A stretch of 45,883 bases of DNA from an uncultured Oscillibacter sp. GTDB taxonomy: Bacteria; Bacillota_A; Clostridia; Oscillospirales; Oscillospiraceae. Every line of letters starts with the position of its first letter. Position 1 is the stretch's first letter. Where the stretch lies: assembly GCA_951800675.1 (NCBI GenBank), contig CATOKC010000006.1, positions 1-45,883 of the forward strand, written 5' to 3'. The position numbers and the translations under genes are program-made. Below the pieces are notes generated by a model, which was given only the letters and a program-made list of their open reading frames with translations, was not told where the DNA came from and did no database searches. Positions 24,634 to 33,583 of the stretch are shown here, piece by piece.

Positions 24634-25842
24634 ATGGAAAAGCTGCTGGGCATTTTGACGCTGCTGCTGCTTCTGGCGGCCTGTGGACAGACGGAGACGG
24701 CAAAGACCCCGGAAAAAGAAATCTTGCCGACGGAGATTCAGGCAGAACCGAAAGCCCTGCCAGAAAGCAATTCCATCCAGCCCGCTGTTCTGGAGGGAGA
24801 ACCGCTTTCGCCAGGCGGACAATTCCTGGCCCAGATGGCAGGACACCGGGAAAGCGTCACGGCCATGGGGTCTTATCCGGCGGATACCATCCAGATTACG
24901 GACGCAGAGAATGGGGAAATTCTCTGGGAGGGGGACGGCTTCTATACCCAGTCCATTCTCTGGTCTCCGGAGGGTGACTTCGCCGCCCTGACCCGGAGCG
25001 CCCGAACCTGGTGTTCCATTACGGTGATCGAAACGGAGAGCTGGACCGAATGGGCCTTCACCCTGCCGGACGGGAGCCCGATTCCGGAATACACGTTTCT
25101 GCCGGACAGTGAGCCCTGGGGCGTATGGCAGTCGGAGAACAGCCTGGGTTTGACCATTGGCCGAGGCGGCGACTGGGGAGAGCAGAGGTATTACACCTGC
25201 GGCATAGCGATGCGGGACGGAAGGCTCAAGGGGCACGTCCTGGAGGAGAGCCGGGAACTTTTGCCAGGGAGCTATGACTTCGACCACGACGGGGAACCGG
25301 AAATTGTGGAGCTGGTGACGGTTTACGGAGATAAGGAAGCGGGACAACCCAGCTGGTATGAACTCCGGGTCCGAACGGCGGACAACCTCCTTTACTGGGT
25401 CGATTCCTACGCCGAGGCCCACCCAGGCTGGGGAGTCTGCTTCGCCTGCCGGGTAAAGGGCGAGGACTACCTGCTCCGGTATCTCCCCACCATGTACCAG
25501 GGCTGCGCCTCCTATTCGTATGCGTTATTTTCCTTGACCAAAACTGGACAGGAGCAGGTGGCGCAGGCGGGAACCGTAGACTTCGATATGAACTTTAACG
25601 AAATGCATGAGCGCTTTGAACCAAAGGAGATTGCGGCGTTTTTAGAGGAGGTCCATGGTCTCCTGGCGGACAGTGAGCTGCTGCTGACTACGGTGAGCGG
25701 CGAATTCCGCTCCGGCGGTCCCGGCGCAGCATTTCAGGATGATCTAGCGTACTGGACAAACGATCCGCTGTACGACGGCGGCAAATCCCTGGAGGAGAAC
25801 ATCCGGGCAATTGGAGCATATTGGAAGGAACCGCAGACGTAA
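24634..25842 (+). CDS. Secreted lipoprotein, unknown function
   Basis: A 402-residue protein with a lipoprotein signal (MEKLLGILTLLLLLAAC, lipobox LAAC, cysteine 17), so it is probably anchored on the outer face of the membrane. After a charged linker (about 20-60) it has a beta-rich domain with SILWSPEGDFAALT (TolB/WD-like blade wording) and an Asp-rich loop DFDHDGEPEIVEL near residue 220 that resembles the calcium-binding FG-GAP type. I do not recognise a named family. AAGGGG before the ATG fits. It has its own promoter and ends at a strong terminator, so it is a single-gene unit. Confidence 0.8.
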   Translation: MEKLLGILTLLLLLAACGQTETAKTPEKEILPTEIQAEPKALPESNSIQPAVLEGEPLSPGGQFLAQMAGHRESVTAMGSYPADTIQITDAENGEILWEGDGFYTQSILWSPEGDFAALTRSARTWCSITVIETESWTEWAFTLPDGSPIPEYTFLPDSEPWGVWQSENSLGLTIGRGGDWGEQRYYTCGIAMRDGRLKGHVLEESRELLPGSYDFDHDGEPEIVELVTVYGDKEAGQPSWYELRVRTADNLLYWVDSYAEAHPGWGVCFACRVKGEDYLLRYLPTMYQGCASYSYALFSLTKTGQEQVAQAGTVDFDMNFNEMHERFEPKEIAAFLEEVHGLLADSELLLTTVSGEFRSGGPGAAFQDDLAYWTNDPLYDGGKSLEENIRAIGAYWKEPQT

Positions 25843-25848
25843 AAACAA

Positions 25849-25884
25849 GGAAAACGCCGTCCGGAAACCTGGACGGCGTTTTCC
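25849..25884. terminator. Bidirectional terminator between lipoprotein gene and dapA
   Basis: A perfect 14-bp stem (GGAAAACGCCGTCC with its complement) around an eight-base loop, between convergent genes. Confidence 0.88.
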
Positions 25885-25886
25885 CT

Positions 25887-26774
25887 TTATACCGCAAGCC
25901 CGTACTTAGCTAATACGGTTTTGATGCGCTCCAAATTCTCGCCACTGGGCGGACACATGGGGGACCGGAGCTCCCCTACCCTCCAGCCCAGTAGTCCCAG
26001 AGCGGTCTTTACCGGGATGGGGTTCACTTCGCAAAACATGGTGTCGCAAAAATCCTTTAAATGTACTTGCAGCTTCCCGGCGGCGGCAAAATCGTTTTTC
26101 AAGCACAGCTGGGTCAAGCGGCGCACCTCCGCTGGGAGGATGTTGGCCACCACAGAGATAACCCCCTTGCCCCCCAGGGCGCAGATGGGAACGGTCTCGT
26201 CGTCGTTGCCGGACCAGATGGTGAAATCCTCAGGACACAGCTTTCGTGTCCGCTGAACATTCCCCAGGTTCTCCGATGCCTCCTTGACCCCCACGATGTT
26301 GGGCTGCTCCGCCAGAGCGGCATAGGTTTCCGGCGCGATGGAAACCCCGGTGCGGGAGGGAACGTTATACAAAATGATGGGAAGAGCGGTCGCGTTCGCG
26401 ATGGTCCGGTAATGCCGGATCAGCCCTGCCTGGGTAGCCTTATTGTAGTAGGGCGTCACCACCAGCAAAGCGTCAGCGCCTTGGCGCTCCGCCTCCCGGG
26501 AGAGGGTGACGGCGTTCTCCGTGGAGTTGGACCCGGCCCCTGCAATCACCGGAACCCGGCCCCCCACGTGCCGGACACAGAAGGCAATGGTTTCCGCCCG
26601 CTCCTGGTAGGTCATGGTGCTGGCCTCGCCGGTGGTGCCGCAGACGACAATGGCATCCGTCCCGTTCTCCAACTGGAAGTCTAATAGCTTTCCCAGAGCC
26701 TCCAAGTCTACACCACGCTCTCTAAATGGCGTAACAATTGCCACCGCAGAGCCTGTAAAGATTGGTCGCTTCAC
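25887..26774 (-). CDS. dapA: 4-Hydroxy-tetrahydrodipicolinate synthase DapA
   Basis: DapA condenses pyruvate with aspartate semialdehyde, the first committed step to lysine and diaminopimelate. The 295-residue product has the GTTGEAS motif, catalytic Y136 (IILYNVPSRTG), R141, and Schiff-base K164 (IVGVKEASENLG). The GTG at 26772-26774 with AAAGGAG upstream is the likely start; an in-frame TTG nine codons earlier is less likely. It follows asd, the enzyme that makes its substrate, across a hairpin (26810-26850). Confidence 0.97.
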   Translation of the reverse strand: MKRPIFTGSAVAIVTPFRERGVDLEALGKLLDFQLENGTDAIVVCGTTGEASTMTYQERAETIAFCVRHVGGRVPVIAGAGSNSTENAVTLSREAERQGADALLVVTPYYNKATQAGLIRHYRTIANATALPIILYNVPSRTGVSIAPETYAALAEQPNIVGVKEASENLGNVQRTRKLCPEDFTIWSGNDDETVPICALGGKGVISVVANILPAEVRRLTQLCLKNDFAAAGKLQVHLKDFCDTMFCEVNPIPVKTALGLLGWRVGELRSPMCPPSGENLERIKTVLAKYGLAV

Positions 26775-26809
26775 AGTAATCAACTCCTTTTCTTGGTCCA
26801 AAGCCGACA

Positions 26810-26850
26810 GAAAGAGGCGGCCCGCATGTCCGCGGAAAACCGCCTCTTTC
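26810..26850 (-). terminator. Hairpin between asd and dapA
   Basis: An 11-bp stem (GAAAGAGGCGG with its complement) enclosing a smaller CCGC/GCGG stem. The T tract after it is weak, so it could be a partial terminator or processing site that sets the asd to dapA ratio rather than a full stop. Confidence 0.5.
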
Positions 26851-26875
26851 GTAGGATATGAAGGGAATACCGGAA

Positions 26876-27967
26876 TTACTTTGCCTCAATGTAGCCTTTG
26901 GCACACAACAGCTCCGCCAGGAGTACCGCGCCGCCCGCCGCGCCCCGGAGGGTATTGTGGCTCAAGCCCACAAACTTATAGTCATACTGCGTATCCTCCC
27001 GCAAACGGCCCAGGGAAACGGACATGCCGTTTTCCAAATTCCGATCCAGGCGGGTCTGGGGGCGGTCCGGTTCCTCGAAGTAGTGGAGGAACTGCTTGGG
27101 GGCGGAGGGAAGCCCTAACTCCTGGGCAGGGCCCCGGAAAGCGGCCCAATCCGCCTTGATCTGGTCCATGGCGGGCTTTTTGCCCTCCTGGAACTTCACA
27201 AACACCGCCGCCATGTGGCCGTCCTGGCAGGCCACCCGGAAGCACTGGGCGGTGATGGCAGGACCCTGGGCGGCGACAATTTTTCCGTCCTCCACCCTGC
27301 CCCACAGCTTCAAGGGCTCCCGTTCGCTCTTCTCCTCCTCGCCGCCGATGTAGGGAATGCAGTTGTCCACCATCTCCGGCCAGCGCTCAAAGGTTTTGCC
27401 CGCGCCGGAGATGGCCTGATAGGTACATACAAGAGCTTTTTCCACGCCGTACCTCAACAGGGGGTGCAGGGCGGGAACGTAGCTCTGAAGAGAGCAGTTG
27501 CTCTTCACAGCAATAAAGCCCCGCTTGGTGCCCAGCCGCTTCCGCTGGGCCTCAATGACTTCGAGGTGCTCCGCGTTCAGCTCCGGCACCACCATAGGCA
27601 CGTCATCCGTCCAGCGGTGGGCGGAGTTGTTGGAGACGATGGGGCACTCCAGCTTGGCGTATTTCTCCTCCAGGGCCAGGATCTCTTCCTTTTTCATATC
27701 CACGGCGCAGAAGCAGAAGTCCACCTGAGCCGCCAGCTTTTCCGCGTCGCCCTCGGCATCCAGAATAACCAGACCCTTAGCCTCCTCCGGCATGGGGGAA
27801 GCCATGGCCCAGCGGGGGGCCGCCGCCTCTTCATAGGTTTTCCCCGCGCTGCGGGCGCTGGCGGCCACTGCCGTCAGATGGAACCAGGGGTGGTTTTCCA
27901 AAAGGGTGACAAACCGCTGGCCCACCATGCCGGTGCAGCCGATGACGCCGACCTTGTACTGTTTCAT
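26876..27967 (-). CDS. asd: Aspartate-semialdehyde dehydrogenase (archaeal/fungal-type)
   Basis: Asd reduces aspartyl phosphate to aspartate semialdehyde with NADPH, feeding lysine/DAP, threonine and methionine. The 363-residue product has the nucleotide motif GVIGCTGMVGQ (residues 8-17) and catalytic C158 in VKSNCSLQSY, and the long form with HRW and YQAISGAGK resembles the archaeal/fungal subtype rather than the proteobacterial one. Start ATG at 27965-27967 follows GGAGG. It precedes dapA in the same direction, a lysine/DAP pair. Confidence 0.95.
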   Translation of the reverse strand: MKQYKVGVIGCTGMVGQRFVTLLENHPWFHLTAVAASARSAGKTYEEAAAPRWAMASPMPEEAKGLVILDAEGDAEKLAAQVDFCFCAVDMKKEEILALEEKYAKLECPIVSNNSAHRWTDDVPMVVPELNAEHLEVIEAQRKRLGTKRGFIAVKSNCSLQSYVPALHPLLRYGVEKALVCTYQAISGAGKTFERWPEMVDNCIPYIGGEEEKSEREPLKLWGRVEDGKIVAAQGPAITAQCFRVACQDGHMAAVFVKFQEGKKPAMDQIKADWAAFRGPAQELGLPSAPKQFLHYFEEPDRPQTRLDRNLENGMSVSLGRLREDTQYDYKFVGLSHNTLRGAAGGAVLLAELLCAKGYIEAK

Positions 27968-28017
27968 AATATACTCCTCCCTCCGCGCTGGTGCTTGGAC
28001 GCTCTTGGATTTCCTGG

Positions 28018-28046
28018 TTGAATTCAACGCGGTCTTGTATTATAAT
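28018..28046 (+). promoter_or_regulatory. Promoter of the SpoIID-like gene
   Basis: Plus-strand TTGAAT and TATAAT separated by 17 bases, giving a leader of about 100 bases before the ATG at 28153. The -10 lies in the palindrome GTATTATAATAC, so the divergent asd gene could share it, but no matching minus-strand -35 was found. Confidence 0.6.
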
Positions 28047-28152
28047 ACTTGTATATGGCAACCATTGTGCTCGGTGTGTGGACAAATGTCTACTGTACGT
28101 ATGGTATCATGATTTCTCCGGCCCGTCAAGCCGGGGACCGTTGGGAGGTTCC

Positions 28153-29811
28153 ATGAAAAATAAGCTGCTGACCCTGTTCTTCGTTGTGACTTTTTTTGTC
28201 CTTGGAGCCCCAAAGGCGGAGGCCGTCACCAACGGCATGGTAAAGGTAGGCCTGCGGTACGGCTCCTCCGCCCTGTTTTCCGCCAATCTGGAAAACGCGG
28301 TGGGCTCGGGCTATGAATTCGGCTATTTTGAGGAGGACCGCTCCTTTACCTCTCTGGGCTGGACAGGAGAAACCACCATCTCCATGACCGCCGCTGGAAA
28401 TATTTATATGGATGGCAGCGGCGCGTATTCCCCCTCTGTGCCCGCCGGGGGCTTTCGTGCCCTGGGTGAGTGGCACGTCCAGATCGACGGCTTCCGCTCC
28501 TTTGAGGAGGCGGCAGATCGGGCCCGGTCCGAGGGGGGCTGGCCCGCCTGGGTGGACTGGGAGCACGTGGTCCGGGTGGGCTGCTACGAATCCCAAGGAG
28601 AGGCGGAGGCCGAGGCCGGGCGCTACAGCGGACGGGCCGTGCGTTCCTCGTCCACCGGGGTTATGGTCACCCGGACCAAAACCACGGATGTCCTCTTTGA
28701 ATTTGATTGCAGCGGCGTCCATTCTCTGGGGGTCCGGCCCTCCGGCCGGGAGACCTCCACCTGGTTCAAGGGCTATAAATACGGCGGCGGCTTTGAGTAT
28801 CCCCGGGTTACCGGCGGAAATCTGAATGTGATCAACGTGGTGGGCCTGGAGGACTACGTAAAAGGCGTCATCCCCTACGAGATGGGCGGCGCATGGCCCC
28901 TGGAGGCCCTGGAGGCCCAGGCCGTCTGCGCCAGAACCTTTGTTCAGGGCCACAGCAAGCACCTGCGGGACAGCGGCTTCGACGTGTGCGGCGGTGTGGA
29001 CTGTCAGGTCTACAACGGCCATGGAAGCGGCGGCGCGGGTCCCTCGGAGACCAGCGACCGGGCGGTGGAGAATACCGCCGGGCTTTGCATCTACTACAAC
29101 GGGACGTTGGTGCAGGACGCTGTGTACCACTCCTCCGACGGCGGAGCCACGGAGGACGGGGCCAACGTCTGGGGCACGGAAACCGGGTATTTGAAGGGAA
29201 AAACCGATCCCTACGAGGCTCAGACCTCCGTCCCCAACAACAGCTACTCCGTCACCTACACCGCCGCGGAGCTCAGCTGGATTCTGGACCAAAAGGGTCA
29301 TTCGGTGGGTACGGTTCAGGATGTGTACGTCTCGGAGTACACGCCCCTTGGAAACGTCAAGCAGGTGGTTTTTGTGGGAACCGGCGGAACCAAGACCTTT
29401 ACCGGCGACGACTGCCGGATGATTTTCTACAGCAGCACCTATCAAAAATCCGTCAGTAGCATGCGCTTTGACATCAATGGCCGCCAGGGCGGCTTTGGCG
29501 GTCTCTCCGTCAACGGCACCGGGCAGCTCGCCTCCCTGGATGGCGTTTCTGTGATTTCCGGCGGCGGAACCGTGGGTACGCTGCGGGGAAATTCCGCCTC
29601 GGCCATCACCTCCTCCGGCACCGTAATCGTATCCGGAGCGGTCCAGCAGCCCTCCGGCGCGGGAAGCTCCAACGGAAATTTTGTCATCACCGGCACCGGG
29701 AACGGCCACAATGTGGGAATGAGCCAATACGGGGCCAAGGCCATGGCGGAGCTGGGCTACAGCTTTCAGGAAATTCTGAACTTCTATTATACAGATATTA
29801 CAATCAGATAA
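28153..29811 (+). CDS. SpoIID/LytB-domain secreted protein with SPOR-like repeat
   Basis: A 552-residue exported protein: signal peptide about residues 1-24 (cleavage near KAEA), an N-terminal beta-rich part, a SPOR-like stretch near 105-150 (EWHVQIDGFRSFEEAADRA), then the SpoIID catalytic region from about residue 232 (GLEDYVKGVIPYEMGGAWP, AVCARTFVQ, YHSSDGGATEDGANVWG) and the C-terminal NGHNVGMSQYGA motif near 517. SpoIID is a lytic transglycosylase acting on denuded glycan. The added SPOR-like segment and large size make this a SpoIID/LytB relative rather than canonical SpoIID. Start at 28153 follows GGGAGG. Confidence 0.92.
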   Translation: MKNKLLTLFFVVTFFVLGAPKAEAVTNGMVKVGLRYGSSALFSANLENAVGSGYEFGYFEEDRSFTSLGWTGETTISMTAAGNIYMDGSGAYSPSVPAGGFRALGEWHVQIDGFRSFEEAADRARSEGGWPAWVDWEHVVRVGCYESQGEAEAEAGRYSGRAVRSSSTGVMVTRTKTTDVLFEFDCSGVHSLGVRPSGRETSTWFKGYKYGGGFEYPRVTGGNLNVINVVGLEDYVKGVIPYEMGGAWPLEALEAQAVCARTFVQGHSKHLRDSGFDVCGGVDCQVYNGHGSGGAGPSETSDRAVENTAGLCIYYNGTLVQDAVYHSSDGGATEDGANVWGTETGYLKGKTDPYEAQTSVPNNSYSVTYTAAELSWILDQKGHSVGTVQDVYVSEYTPLGNVKQVVFVGTGGTKTFTGDDCRMIFYSSTYQKSVSSMRFDINGRQGGFGGLSVNGTGQLASLDGVSVISGGGTVGTLRGNSASAITSSGTVIVSGAVQQPSGAGSSNGNFVITGTGNGHNVGMSQYGAKAMAELGYSFQEILNFYYTDITIR

Positions 29812-29820
29812 GGATATGAC

Positions 29821-30846
29821 ATGAAAACAAGCGATTTTTATTACGACCTTCCCCAGGAGCTCATCGCCCAGACCCCCATGGAAAAGCGGGACGGGTCCCG
29901 GCTGATGACCCTGGACCGCCGGACCGGCGAGGCAGGCCACCGGCATTTTTATGACCTCCCCTCTCTTCTGCGTCCTGGGGACTGCCTGATTATGAACGAT
30001 TCCCGGGTTCTGCCCGCCCGGCTTCTGGGCCGGAGGCTGCCGGGCGGCGGTGCCTGCGAGGTGCTGCTGCTGACCGACAAGGGCGAAAACGTCTGGGAGT
30101 GCCTGGTCCGGCCGGGGCGGAAGCTGCGCTCCGGGTCCCGGATGTCCTTTGGCGGCGGCTCCCTTGCCGCCGAGGTCATCCAAGAGGAGGCGGACGGAAA
30201 TCGCCTCATCCGCTTTGAGTATGAGGGCATTTTCCTGGAGGTGCTGGAGCGCCTGGGAAAGATGCCCCTCCCCCCCTACATCAAGGAAGAGCTCCAGGAC
30301 CAGGAGCGGTATCAGACCGTCTATTCCAAGGTCCTGGGCAGCGCTGCCGCTCCTACGGCGGGGCTGCACTTCACCCCGGAGCTGCTGCGGGACATCGCGT
30401 CCAGAGGCGTGAACCTAGGCTATGTGACTCTCCACGTGGGTCTTGGGACCTTTCGCCCGGTAAAGGAGGAGGCCATCGAGGACCACGACATGCACAGCGA
30501 GTTCTGCACTGTCCCGCCGGAAACGGCGGAGCTCATCAACCGCACCAAGGCGGAAGGCGGACGGGTCATCTGCGTGGGCACCACCTCCTGCCGGACCTTG
30601 GAGTCCTGGGCGGAAGAGGATGGACACATGGAACCCCGGTCCGGCTGGACGAATATCTACCTCTATCCCGGCTGCCGCTTTAAGGTCATGGACGGCCTTG
30701 TGACCAACTTCCACCTGCCGGAAAGCACGCTTATCATGCTGGTTTCCGCCTTTGCGGGGCGAGAGGCGGTGCTGAATGCCTACCGGGAGGCCGTGACGGA
30801 GCGTTACCGTTTCTTTTCCTTCGGCGACGCCATGTTCATTTCATGA
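29821..30846 (+). CDS. queA: S-adenosylmethionine:tRNA ribosyltransferase-isomerase QueA
   Basis: QueA transfers the ribosyl group of SAM to 7-aminomethyl-7-deazaguanine in tRNA, making epoxyqueuosine. The 341-residue protein has [52 protein letters not shown] and the C-terminal [17 protein letters not shown] motif, all diagnostic. It starts 9 bases after the SpoIID-like gene and is followed by a TfoX_C-like gene and tgt, the partner enzyme of the pathway, so queA-tfoX_C-tgt form a queuosine operon. Confidence 0.97.
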   Translation: MKTSDFYYDLPQELIAQTPMEKRDGSRLMTLDRRTGEAGHRHFYDLPSLLRPGDCLIMNDSRVLPARLLGRRLPGGGACEVLLLTDKGENVWECLVRPGRKLRSGSRMSFGGGSLAAEVIQEEADGNRLIRFEYEGIFLEVLERLGKMPLPPYIKEELQDQERYQTVYSKVLGSAAAPTAGLHFTPELLRDIASRGVNLGYVTLHVGLGTFRPVKEEAIEDHDMHSEFCTVPPETAELINRTKAEGGRVICVGTTSCRTLESWAEEDGHMEPRSGWTNIYLYPGCRFKVMDGLVTNFHLPESTLIMLVSAFAGREAVLNAYREAVTERYRFFSFGDAMFIS

Positions 30847-30859
30847 GGAGGCAAGCGCA

Positions 30860-31111
30860 ATGACACTGCAAGAGCTGCCCAACATCGGCCCCAAGCTGGC
30901 GGAGAACCTCCGCCAGGCAGGTCTGGAAACCCCGGAGGATTTCCGGGCGGCGGGGGCCCGGGACGCCTTTCTCCGCATCCGGGCTCAGGTGGACCCCACG
31001 GCCTGCTTTCACCAGCTTACCGCTCTGGCCGGGGCGGAGCTTGGCGTCCCCAAGAAGGCAATCCCCGCGGAGAAAAAGGCGGACCTCAGGGCTTTTTTCG
31101 ATAGTCTGTAA
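30860..31111 (+). CDS. TfoX C-terminal-domain protein
   Basis: An 83-residue protein that consists of a TfoX_C-type helix-hairpin-helix domain: LQELPNIGPKLAENLRQAG and DFRAAGARDAFLRI match that family. TfoX/Sxy-like proteins regulate competence in proteobacteria, but stand-alone C-terminal domains are common elsewhere with no known role. It lies 13 bases after queA and 15 before tgt with good ribosome-binding sites, so it is cotranscribed with queuosine genes; a functional link is not established. Confidence 0.85.
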   Translation: MTLQELPNIGPKLAENLRQAGLETPEDFRAAGARDAFLRIRAQVDPTACFHQLTALAGAELGVPKKAIPAEKKADLRAFFDSL

Positions 31112-31126
31112 TCATAGGAGGAGCGG

Positions 31127-32260
31127 ATGTTCAAACTGCTTAAAACCGAGGGCCGCGCCCGGCGCGGCCAGTTTTCCTGTGCCCACGGCGGCGTGGTTCA
31201 GACCCCGGTGTTCATGAATGTGGGCACCCAAGCCGCCATCAAGGGCGGTGTAGACACCTTCGACCTCCGGGAGGTCCGCTGTCAGATCGAGCTGAGCAAT
31301 ACCTACCACCTCCACCTCCGGCCAGGCGACCAGCTGATCCGGCAGATGGGCGGGCTTCACAAGTTTATGAATTGGGAGGGCCCCATCCTGACGGACTCCG
31401 GCGGCTTCCAGGTTTTTTCCCTGGCTCCCCTCCGGCGAATCAAGGAGGAAGGGGTCTATTTCTCCTCCCACATTGACGGGCGGAAGATTTTCATGGGGCC
31501 GGAGGAGTCCATGCGCATCCAATCCAACCTGGGCAGCGACGTGGCCATGGCCTTCGACGAATGTGTGGAGAATCCGGCAACCTATGAGTACGCCAAGGAC
31601 TCCTGCGAACGGACCCTCCGCTGGCTGGAGCGGTGCAAGCGGGAGCACGACCGACTAAACGCCCTGCCGGATACCGTCAACCCCCAGCAGCTCCTCTTCG
31701 GCATCAACCAGGGGGCCACCTTTGAGGATCTCCGCGTCTGGCACATGGAGGAAATTTCCAAGCTGGACTGTGACGGCTACGCCATAGGCGGACTGGCGGT
31801 GGGAGAACCCACCCAGGTCATGTACGACATCATTGAGGCGGTGGAGCCCCATATGCCCCGGGAAAAGCCCCGGTATCTCATGGGCGTGGGCACTCCCAGC
31901 AACATCATCGAGGGCGTTGCCCGGGGCGTAGACTTCTTCGACTGCGTAATGCCCTCCCGAAATGGGCGGCACGGAAAGCTCTTCACCTGGGAGGGGACCG
32001 TCAACATCCTCAACGCCAAATACGCCGCAGACGAACGGCCCATCAGCGAAAGCTGCGGCTGTCCCGTTTGCAAGCGGTTCTCCCGGTCCTACCTCCGGCA
32101 CCTGTTCAAGGCGGAGGAAACTCTGGCCCTCCGCCTGGCGGTACTGCATAACCTCTATTTTTACAACGAGCTGACAGCAAAAATCCGAGAGGCCCTGGAT
32201 GCGGGGCGCTTTGGGGAATTCCGGGCGGAGTACAGTAAAAAGCTCGCGGAGCGGGTCTGA
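31127..32260 (+). CDS. tgt: Queuine/preQ1 tRNA-guanine transglycosylase Tgt
   Basis: Tgt exchanges guanine at position 34 of certain tRNAs for preQ1. The 377-residue product has D90 in DSGGFQVFSL, the nucleophile D272 in GVDFFDCVMPSRNGR, and the zinc ligands C310, C312, C315 and H341. It completes the queA-tgt pair for queuosine; the frame is intact and the family length is normal. Confidence 0.98.
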   Translation: MFKLLKTEGRARRGQFSCAHGGVVQTPVFMNVGTQAAIKGGVDTFDLREVRCQIELSNTYHLHLRPGDQLIRQMGGLHKFMNWEGPILTDSGGFQVFSLAPLRRIKEEGVYFSSHIDGRKIFMGPEESMRIQSNLGSDVAMAFDECVENPATYEYAKDSCERTLRWLERCKREHDRLNALPDTVNPQQLLFGINQGATFEDLRVWHMEEISKLDCDGYAIGGLAVGEPTQVMYDIIEAVEPHMPREKPRYLMGVGTPSNIIEGVARGVDFFDCVMPSRNGRHGKLFTWEGTVNILNAKYAADERPISESCGCPVCKRFSRSYLRHLFKAEETLALRLAVLHNLYFYNELTAKIREALDAGRFGEFRAEYSKKLAERV

Positions 32261-32263
32261 GCC

Positions 32264-32463
32264 ATGAGAAACGTTCTCATCGTTCGGCGTCTGGCCGTCC
32301 TGCCCCCTTCCAACAACGGTTGGACCTGGTCAGCTGGGACAACTGGGAGCCGGTGTACGACACCAGAACCTGGAATGTAGGCCACGGTGAATATGGAAAA
32401 GGCGTGACCCTGACGTCGAAGGAGCTGGCTTGCCTGCGGGAGGCGCTGTTTGCCACGCAATAG
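32264..32463 (+). pseudogene. Frameshifted YdbC/PC4-like ssDNA-binding protein remnant
   Basis: The reading begins MRNVLIVRRLAVLPPSNNGW, then family sequence resumes in another frame as LDLVSWDNWEPVYDTRTWNV and GEYGKGVTLTSKELACLRE, ending TAG at 32463. Firmicute YdbC-like PC4 proteins have the layout IGVLSENSKGWTKELNLVSW followed by KYDIRDW and GKGITLT; the two parts fit only with a frame change near 32318. The N-terminus is also short. The likely cause is a small deletion or insertion near GGTTGGACC. PC4 domains bind single-stranded DNA; this copy is unlikely to be functional as written. Confidence 0.6.
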
Positions 32464-32489
32464 CCCTTCCGGCAGATGGAGGTGGGTAA

Positions 32490-33110
32490 ATGGGCAATCC
32501 TTGGGAAACGATTACGCTGGAGGATTATGAAAATCACATGAAGCTGGATTCCGTCCGGCAGCTCCAAGGACTGAACCATCTGATGCGGAGCCAGCTGAAC
32601 GCTTTCCCTGCTTCCAGCGTCATGGTCCTGGGCGTTGCGGGCGGCAACGGGCTGGAGCATATTCGAGACGGTCAATTTGAGAAGGTGTATGGCGTCGACG
32701 TCAACGCCGCTTATTTGGAAACGGCAGCTAGGCGGCATCCCACGCTGAAAGGCGTGCTGGAATGTCTGCGGGTTGACTTGACGGAGGAGCCCTGCCGCCT
32801 GCCAAAAGCAGATCTGGTCCTTGCGGACCTTCTGGTGGAGTATATCGGCTATACATGCTTCCAGCAGGTGCTCCGGCACGTAGAGCCGGAATACGTCTCC
32901 TGCGTCATACAAATCAATGCGGAACAAGGCTGGGTATCGGACTCCCCCTATCTCCATGCATTTGACGCGCTGGAGCAAGTGCACCGCCAAGCGGAGGCGG
33001 CGGCGCTGGTAAACGCAACGCGGGAGATTGGCTATCGCGCCGCCGGTACGCTGGAGCACGGGCTTCCCAACGGAAAAAAGCTCCTGCGAATGGACTTCAG
33101 GCGGTCCTGA
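32490..33110 (+). CDS. Class I SAM-dependent methyltransferase
   Basis: A 206-residue cytosolic methyltransferase with motif I VLGVAGGNGLEH (about residues 46-57), the acidic end of strand beta-2 in VYGVDVNAAYLE, the motif III region ADLVLADLLVEY, and a C-terminal beta strand. The substrate is not recognisable. The ATG at 32490 follows GGAGG. It lies downstream of the tgt operon and the pseudogene and ends at a strong shared terminator. Confidence 0.85.
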   Translation: MGNPWETITLEDYENHMKLDSVRQLQGLNHLMRSQLNAFPASSVMVLGVAGGNGLEHIRDGQFEKVYGVDVNAAYLETAARRHPTLKGVLECLRVDLTEEPCRLPKADLVLADLLVEYIGYTCFQQVLRHVEPEYVSCVIQINAEQGWVSDSPYLHAFDALEQVHRQAEAAALVNATREIGYRAAGTLEHGLPNGKKLLRMDFRRS

Positions 33111-33130
33111 GCGCGGCCTACAGACAGCAT

Positions 33131-33163
33131 AAAAGCTCCCGGACAATTTGTCCGGGAGCTTTT
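33131..33163. terminator. Bidirectional terminator
   Basis: A perfect 15-bp stem (AAAAGCTCCCGGACA with its complement, three-base loop) between the methyltransferase gene and the convergent rpmB. Confidence 0.9.
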
Positions 33164-33173
33164 CTCATTCTCG

Positions 33174-33362
33174 TTAGACCGCTCTGGTAACCTTGCCGGA
33201 GCGCATGCACCGGGTGCAGACATACACGTGGCGGGGGGAACCATCCACGATCGCCTTGACACGTTTCACGTTGGGCTTCCAGGGACGGTTGGAACGCCGG
33301 TGAGAGTGAGAGACCTGAATACCAAAGGTCACGCCTTTGCCGCAATACTCGCACTTAGCCAT
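33174..33362 (-). CDS. rpmB: 50S ribosomal protein L28 (zinc-type)
   Basis: A 62-residue product starting MAKCEYCGKGVTFGIQVSHS with the CxxC pair at positions 4-7 and a second pair CTRC near the C-terminus (VYVCTRCMRSGKVTR), so this is the zinc-binding C+ form. The ATG at 33360-33362 follows GGAGG. It is transcribed alone from a promoter at 33420-33448 divergent to the L10 operon. Confidence 0.95.
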   Translation of the reverse strand: MAKCEYCGKGVTFGIQVSHSHRRSNRPWKPNVKRVKAIVDGSPRHVYVCTRCMRSGKVTRAV

Positions 33363-33419
33363 CCATTGCACCTCCCCGCTGTCGCATAATATGTGCGTGC
33401 TTCCACAAGCACAAGTGTT

Positions 33420-33448
33420 ATCATAGCAGAATCCATCGGAAAATGCAA
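33420..33448 (-). promoter_or_regulatory. Promoter of rpmB
   Basis: Minus-strand TTGCAT and TATGAT separated by 17 bases, 58 bases upstream of the rpmB ATG. Confidence 0.72.
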
Positions 33449-33548
33449 GAAGAATTTTCAAAAAAACCGAAGTTTTTTGAAAAGCGGGTATTCAGAAAGG
33501 ACTTCTTCCGGCCTCCGCTATTTTAAAAGTAAAATTTTGCTTTGGGTA

Positions 33549-33577
33549 TTGACAATTCCCCTTCTTTTGCATATAAT
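33549..33577 (+). promoter_or_regulatory. Promoter of rplJ-rplL
   Basis: A perfect consensus pair TTGACA and TATAAT with a 17-base spacer, immediately before the L10 leader, as expected for a highly expressed ribosomal operon. Confidence 0.9.
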
Positions 33578-33583
33578 GTCACT

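Noticed and set aside
28126..30369. 747-codon minus-strand open frame
   Set aside because: It is antisense to the SpoIID-like gene and queA, both with clear motifs. The length comes from high GC content.
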